Shown: in pieces, positions 14,453-17,626 of the stretch
Position numbering within the stretch: the first letter of the stretch is position 1
How the letters are laid out: every line of letters starts with the position of its first letter
NCBI GenBank assembly: GCA_002469895.1
Contig: DKOA01000049.1
Coordinates: 1 to 17,626, forward strand
Source of the DNA: Opitutia bacterium UBA7374
GTDB lineage: Bacteria > Verrucomicrobiota > Verrucomicrobiia > Opitutales > Coraliomargaritaceae
DNA: 17,626 nucleotides
Direction of reading: 5' to 3'
Translations under genes and position numbers: made by a program
The notes under the pieces: generated by a model
Database searches by the model: none
The model's input: only the letters and a program-made list of their open reading frames with translations
Told to the model about the DNA's origin: nothing

Positions 14453-17047
14453 TTGAATAGTTATCTGGTTCGTTTCATTCTTATGCCCCCAAACAGATCC
14501 AGCCGTGTCTACAACCCGATCGCACTAGAGACCTGGTTCGAGAATGTGGGCTTTGATTGGGAAACCCGATTTGCCCTGGAAACCTTAAAAGAGGGCCAAT
14601 CAATCTACCGGGAAGGGCTCATCTCTGGTCTGGAACTGGGACAAGAGGAAGCCATCGTGCATTGTTCCTTTGACCGCAAAGATACCTGTTACTCTGTCAT
14701 TGAATGGGGTGCCAACGGCCCATCCGTCCGTTCCTCAACAGACAATACTAAAATAGGACAAGCAGTCGCCGTCGCCGGACTTTATGAAATAGAAGAATTG
14801 ATCGCGGATGAAATTTCACCGCTTCCGCAGTTTCCCAAAAAAAAGCCAGTACCACAGGCCACAGAGACGGAGGAAGAAGTAAAGAGAACTGACGCCAAAG
14901 CCTCGTGGAATGCTTCGAAATCGCCCAAGGCAAGGCCCACTAAAAAAGAGAAAGCGCGCGCCCTCTGCCCTTGCTTTACTGGTATCCCTGCAGGTCTCTG
15001 TCTTACGGCAGACTGGATTGATAAGGACTCATTTCGTGAAACTGTCATAAAAAAAGATCCACAGGCGGAATTAAGCGAGGCAGAGCGCGAGTCACTTGTT
15101 CGTCTAACAGTCAAAGCACGACAAGCCGGCTTTACCTATCGCTCACATAAGAAAGATTTTCTCCTCGACGATGCAGAGAAAATTGCCGCCTTTTTGACCG
15201 GCGAACTCGCCACCTGGAGAGAAGCTTTTCGTCGCGTTGAACTCGACGAGGAAGCAAGACGTATGGCTCGAGGCCTGCGAAACGTTGATCTGGTCGGTCA
15301 TGTCCAGCAAAGCGGTCGCGATCGAGTGCAGCTCGACTGGCGTTTCCGATCAGGGCAACAATGGCTGGACAACGATGCCACCACCCGACTGGCCAAGGCC
15401 CGCCACGGTGCCCACGTAGTCAAAGGCTTTGGTCTCGTACGCATCACAGAAGAACAATCCGAGACTCTAAACGATTGGCAGGTCGCATCCGTAAACGGAG
15501 ACAACAGTTGGCCGCGCTATATGGTATTCTCTCTTTTCGCAGAGCGAAGTGCTGAACTAAATCTCGATAAAGAATTGCGGCATTGGTACACTTCATTGGA
15601 AGAAGCCGGTGAATCCGAACAGAGCGAAAAGCTTCCAGAATTCCTCCGGCCCTATCAGGCCTTTGGCGTTTCCTGGTTAGCTAACCTGCGTCGCCATAAT
15701 TGTCACGGGCTACTGGCTGACGAGATGGGGCTGGGCAAGACGCTACAAATTCTAACGCTTCTGCAAACAAATCCGATTGCCGGGAAACACAATCTAATCG
15801 TATGCCCTGCCAGCGTTGTTCCTGTCTGGCAAGGTGAGGCTAAAAGATGGTATCCGAATCTCACCACATCTGTTCTCGGCAGTAACCATTTATTCGAAGA
15901 GGCCGTCAATGGTACCGGAGAGATCCTCTGGATCGCCAGTTATTCACAACTGCGCCGACACAAGCAGCGTCTGGATGCGATTGAGTTTGGCTACGCCGTA
16001 CTCGACGAGGCCCAGCAGATTAAAAATCCGGAAGCGAAGATAACACAGGCCTGCTGCTCAATTCAGGCAGAATGTAGGATCGCCCTGACCGGTACTCCTA
16101 TTGAAAACCGCCTGCTCGACCTGTGGACTCTCTTCCGCTTTCTCATGCCCGGCCTCCTCGGCAAACGAAAACAATTTGAAATGGCAGCCAAAGAGATCGA
16201 CCCCGACCGACTGGCACAATTTGAGAAACGCATACGCCAACAAATCGCGCCCTTTCTCCTCCGTCGCCTCAAGGAAAATGTCAGCCGCGAACTACCACCT
16301 AAGATGGAGATCGATCTGATCTGCCCCATAACCGATCGTCAACGAGCCGCATATGATTCCCTCTTAAACAAGGGCCACGAAGAGATGGGGGATGACTTCA
16401 GCAAGGCGACTCAGGGACAGACGATGAATTTCCTGACTTTACTCACTCGTCTGCGTCAAGCCTGCTGCGACCCCGGTCTACTCCCTGGTATGGACTCTGA
16501 CTCAGCCATCGAACACAGCGGAAAAGCACAGGCGCTGATGAGCCATTTAGAAGAGGCCCTGCGCAAAGATGGTCAGCGCAAAGTAGTCGTATTCAGTCAG
16601 TTCGTACAGTTGCTCCAGCGACTTAAGCCACACATTGCAGAACGCTTCCCACAGGCTGCTTTGCTCACCCTAACAGGGAACACCCGTGACCGCGGGAAGC
16701 CGGTCGAGCAATTTCAAAACGAGAAGGGCCCGGCGATCATGCTGGTTAGCCTACGTGCCGGGGGTACTGGTATTACCCTGAATGCAGCCGACTATGTATT
16801 TTTGCTCGATCCCTGGTGGAACCCGGCGGTAGAAAATCAAGCAATCGATCGGGTACACCGCATCGGGCAACAAAAGCAGGTCTTTGTCTACCGCATGATC
16901 ACACAGGGAACGGTGGAAGAACGCATTCAGCAACTAAAGCGGAATAAACGTGAGCTCTTTGAGAATACTCTCGGAGGTCTGGGCGAAGTCAGTAACCTGC
17001 GTGCACAGGTTGGTGACCTTGAAGAACTTGCACGCTTACTTACCTGA
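14453..17047 (+). CDS. SNF2-family helicase-like ATPase
   Basis: A large 864-residue protein. The C-terminal 470 residues form a SNF2/RapA-type two-lobe motor: motif I ADEMGLGKT (422-430), motif II DEAQ (518-521), motif III ALTGTPIENRL (544-554), motif V RAGGTGITLN (768-777) and motif VI DRVHRIGQ (799-806). Such motors slide along double-stranded DNA or remodel nucleoprotein; DEAQ is usual in bacterial members. The N-terminal half is less conserved. It has an early alpha/beta part (to about 125), a Lys/Pro-rich linker (about 125-168), a small cysteine cluster CPCF...C (172, 174, 183), and a strand-rich region (about 275-365) resembling SNF2-associated domains. The TTG at 14453 has AGAAG nearby; an ATG at 14483 is an alternative. 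No methylase, nuclease or other defence partner lies beside it; the neighbour is the SBF transporter. Confidence 0.9.
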   Translation: MNSYLVRFILMPPNRSSRVYNPIALETWFENVGFDWETRFALETLKEGQSIYREGLISGLELGQEEAIVHCSFDRKDTCYSVIEWGANGPSVRSSTDNTKIGQAVAVAGLYEIEELIADEISPLPQFPKKKPVPQATETEEEVKRTDAKASWNASKSPKARPTKKEKARALCPCFTGIPAGLCLTADWIDKDSFRETVIKKDPQAELSEAERESLVRLTVKARQAGFTYRSHKKDFLLDDAEKIAAFLTGELATWREAFRRVELDEEARRMARGLRNVDLVGHVQQSGRDRVQLDWRFRSGQQWLDNDATTRLAKARHGAHVVKGFGLVRITEEQSETLNDWQVASVNGDNSWPRYMVFSLFAERSAELNLDKELRHWYTSLEEAGESEQSEKLPEFLRPYQAFGVSWLANLRRHNCHGLLADEMGLGKTLQILTLLQTNPIAGKHNLIVCPASVVPVWQGEAKRWYPNLTTSVLGSNHLFEEAVNGTGEILWIASYSQLRRHKQRLDAIEFGYAVLDEAQQIKNPEAKITQACCSIQAECRIALTGTPIENRLLDLWTLFRFLMPGLLGKRKQFEMAAKEIDPDRLAQFEKRIRQQIAPFLLRRLKENVSRELPPKMEIDLICPITDRQRAAYDSLLNKGHEEMGDDFSKATQGQTMNFLTLLTRLRQACCDPGLLPGMDSDSAIEHSGKAQALMSHLEEALRKDGQRKVVVFSQFVQLLQRLKPHIAERFPQAALLTLTGNTRDRGKPVEQFQNEKGPAIMLVSLRAGGTGITLNAADYVFLLDPWWNPAVENQAIDRVHRIGQQKQVFVYRMITQGTVEERIQQLKRNKRELFENTLGGLGEVSNLRAQVGDLEELARLLT

Positions 17048-17073
17048 TCTAAAGGATCGGTCTGAATGACTGC

Positions 17074-17517
17074 TTAGACGGAATCTAAAGAAGCCAAGTG
17101 GCGCAAAGCCGCTGTATATCCATCAAAGCCAAGACCGGAAATCACACCCAGACAAGCTTCCGCTGTAATTGAGTGACGACGTATTTCCTCTCGCTGGTAA
17201 ATATTGCTAATGTGTACCTCGATAATCGGAAGATCTATCCCCGCCAGGCAGTCACGCAGCGCCAAACTAGTATGTGTCAGTGCGCCCGGGTTTACGATCA
17301 ACCCGAATACATTGCCTTCACTAAATTGCTTGTTCATCTCATCAATGAGGAAGCCTTCATGGTTGGACTGATAAAAGGTAAGCTCCACGCCCAGAGCTTC
17401 CGCCTCTTTGCTTAGACGGTTCTCTAGGTCGGCAAGGGTAGCATTGCCGTAGATGGATGGTTCGCGTACACCCAGACGGTCAAGATTGGGACCATTGACG
17501 ATAAAAATACGTTTCAT
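17074..17517 (-). CDS. aroQ: 3-dehydroquinate dehydratase, type II
   Basis: Catalyses the third step of the shikimate pathway, removing water from 3-dehydroquinate; type II enzymes form dodecamers in the cytoplasm. The 147-residue length is typical. It opens with IFIVNGPNLDRLGVREPSIYG, where Arg18 and Tyr23 are the catalytic pair on the flexible loop. QSNHEGFLID (50-59) and NPGALTHTSLALRDCL (76-91) supply substrate contacts, and EVHISNIYQREEIRRHS (100-116) contains the catalytic His102 and the loop arginines. The gene is complete, and its stop is 26 bases from the convergent SNF2 stop. A minus-strand reading frame ends about 48 bases upstream of its start, so it may be the last gene of a minus-strand transcript that continues past the window. 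Confidence 0.96.
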   Translation of the reverse strand: MKRIFIVNGPNLDRLGVREPSIYGNATLADLENRLSKEAEALGVELTFYQSNHEGFLIDEMNKQFSEGNVFGLIVNPGALTHTSLALRDCLAGIDLPIIEVHISNIYQREEIRRHSITAEACLGVISGLGFDGYTAALRHLASLDSV

Positions 17518-17564
17518 GATGGGTCTATGATTGACTCAAGGCTGGCCCTGAATCCAGCACGAAA

Positions 17565-17626
17565 TCAGAGTGGACAGGGTTGGTCGAGAAAGGCCCATTC
17601 GATTCCGAACCGGGCAGCCACCTCTG
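17565..17626 (-). CDS. 3' end of an unidentified minus-strand gene (cut by window edge)
   Basis: On the minus strand a frame open from the window edge reads EVAARFGIEWAFLDQPCPL and stops at 17567-17565, 48 bases upstream of aroQ. The text looks protein-like and faintly recalls the end of MscS-type channels (FAFPTQT endings), but 19 codons are too few to decide. Another minus-strand frame is open from the edge to 17525, so the choice of frame is uncertain. Confidence 0.35.
   Translation of the reverse strand, partial: EVAARFGIEWAFLDQPCPL

Noticed and set aside
14453..17047. SNF2 ATPase as the core of a defence system
   Set aside because: No nuclease, methylase, phospholipase or other defence-type partner lies on either side; the neighbours are a transporter and aroQ.
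1..17626. tRNA-gene, rRNA, CRISPR, insertion-sequence and prophage signals
   Set aside because: No cloverleaf sequence, regularly spaced repeat, transposase, integrase or phage structural motif was seen in either strand by eye.

Overview
The window is an ordinary-looking stretch of a bacterial chromosome. It holds 18 confidently placed protein genes, a further partial reading frame at the right edge, and no rRNA, tRNA, CRISPR array, insertion sequence or phage gene that I can see. Coding density is high; the longest gap between genes is about 241 bases (13212-13452), so no stretch over 300 bases lacks a gene. A predicted lipoprotein, a thymidylate synthase/DHFR pair, a queuosine gene and many starts without a Shine-Dalgarno sequence point to a Gram-negative bacterium. 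The overall mix would suit Verrucomicrobiota (Opitutae-like), but that is an impression from protein flavour and not something the sequence proves.

Left part (1-4000). A truncated glutaminyl-tRNA synthetase gene (minus) diverges from RNase PH (plus). A small secreted two-EF-hand protein with a clear terminator follows, then an ABC-F ATPase that probably acts on ribosomes.

Middle (4071-9555). thyA and folA lie three bases apart and form the dTMP/folate cycle. They are followed by an unusual membrane protein that joins a VanZ-like domain to a cyclic-nucleotide-binding-like domain, and then a convergent DUF805 membrane protein. A drug/metabolite-type transporter converges on queG with overlapping stop codons. 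A prohibitin-like SPFH protein converges on tcdA, and an inverted repeat that includes both stop codons separates them.

Right part (9553-17626). tcdA (minus) is followed by a VOC-fold protein and a convergent MscS-type channel. The channel shares a divergent regulatory region with an NTF2-like/lipoprotein two-gene unit that overlaps by ATGA. A YfeH-like SBF transporter comes next, then a long SNF2-family ATPase probably in the same transcript, aroQ on the minus strand, and a truncated reading frame at the edge.

Several genes concern tRNA (glnS, rph, queG, tcdA) but they are scattered and on different strands, so I do not read them as one system. I found no convincing undescribed defence or mobile system. 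The most unusual items are the VanZ-cNBD fusion (5361-6179), the NTF2-like/lipoprotein pair (12343-13211) and the divergent control region 12206-12342.
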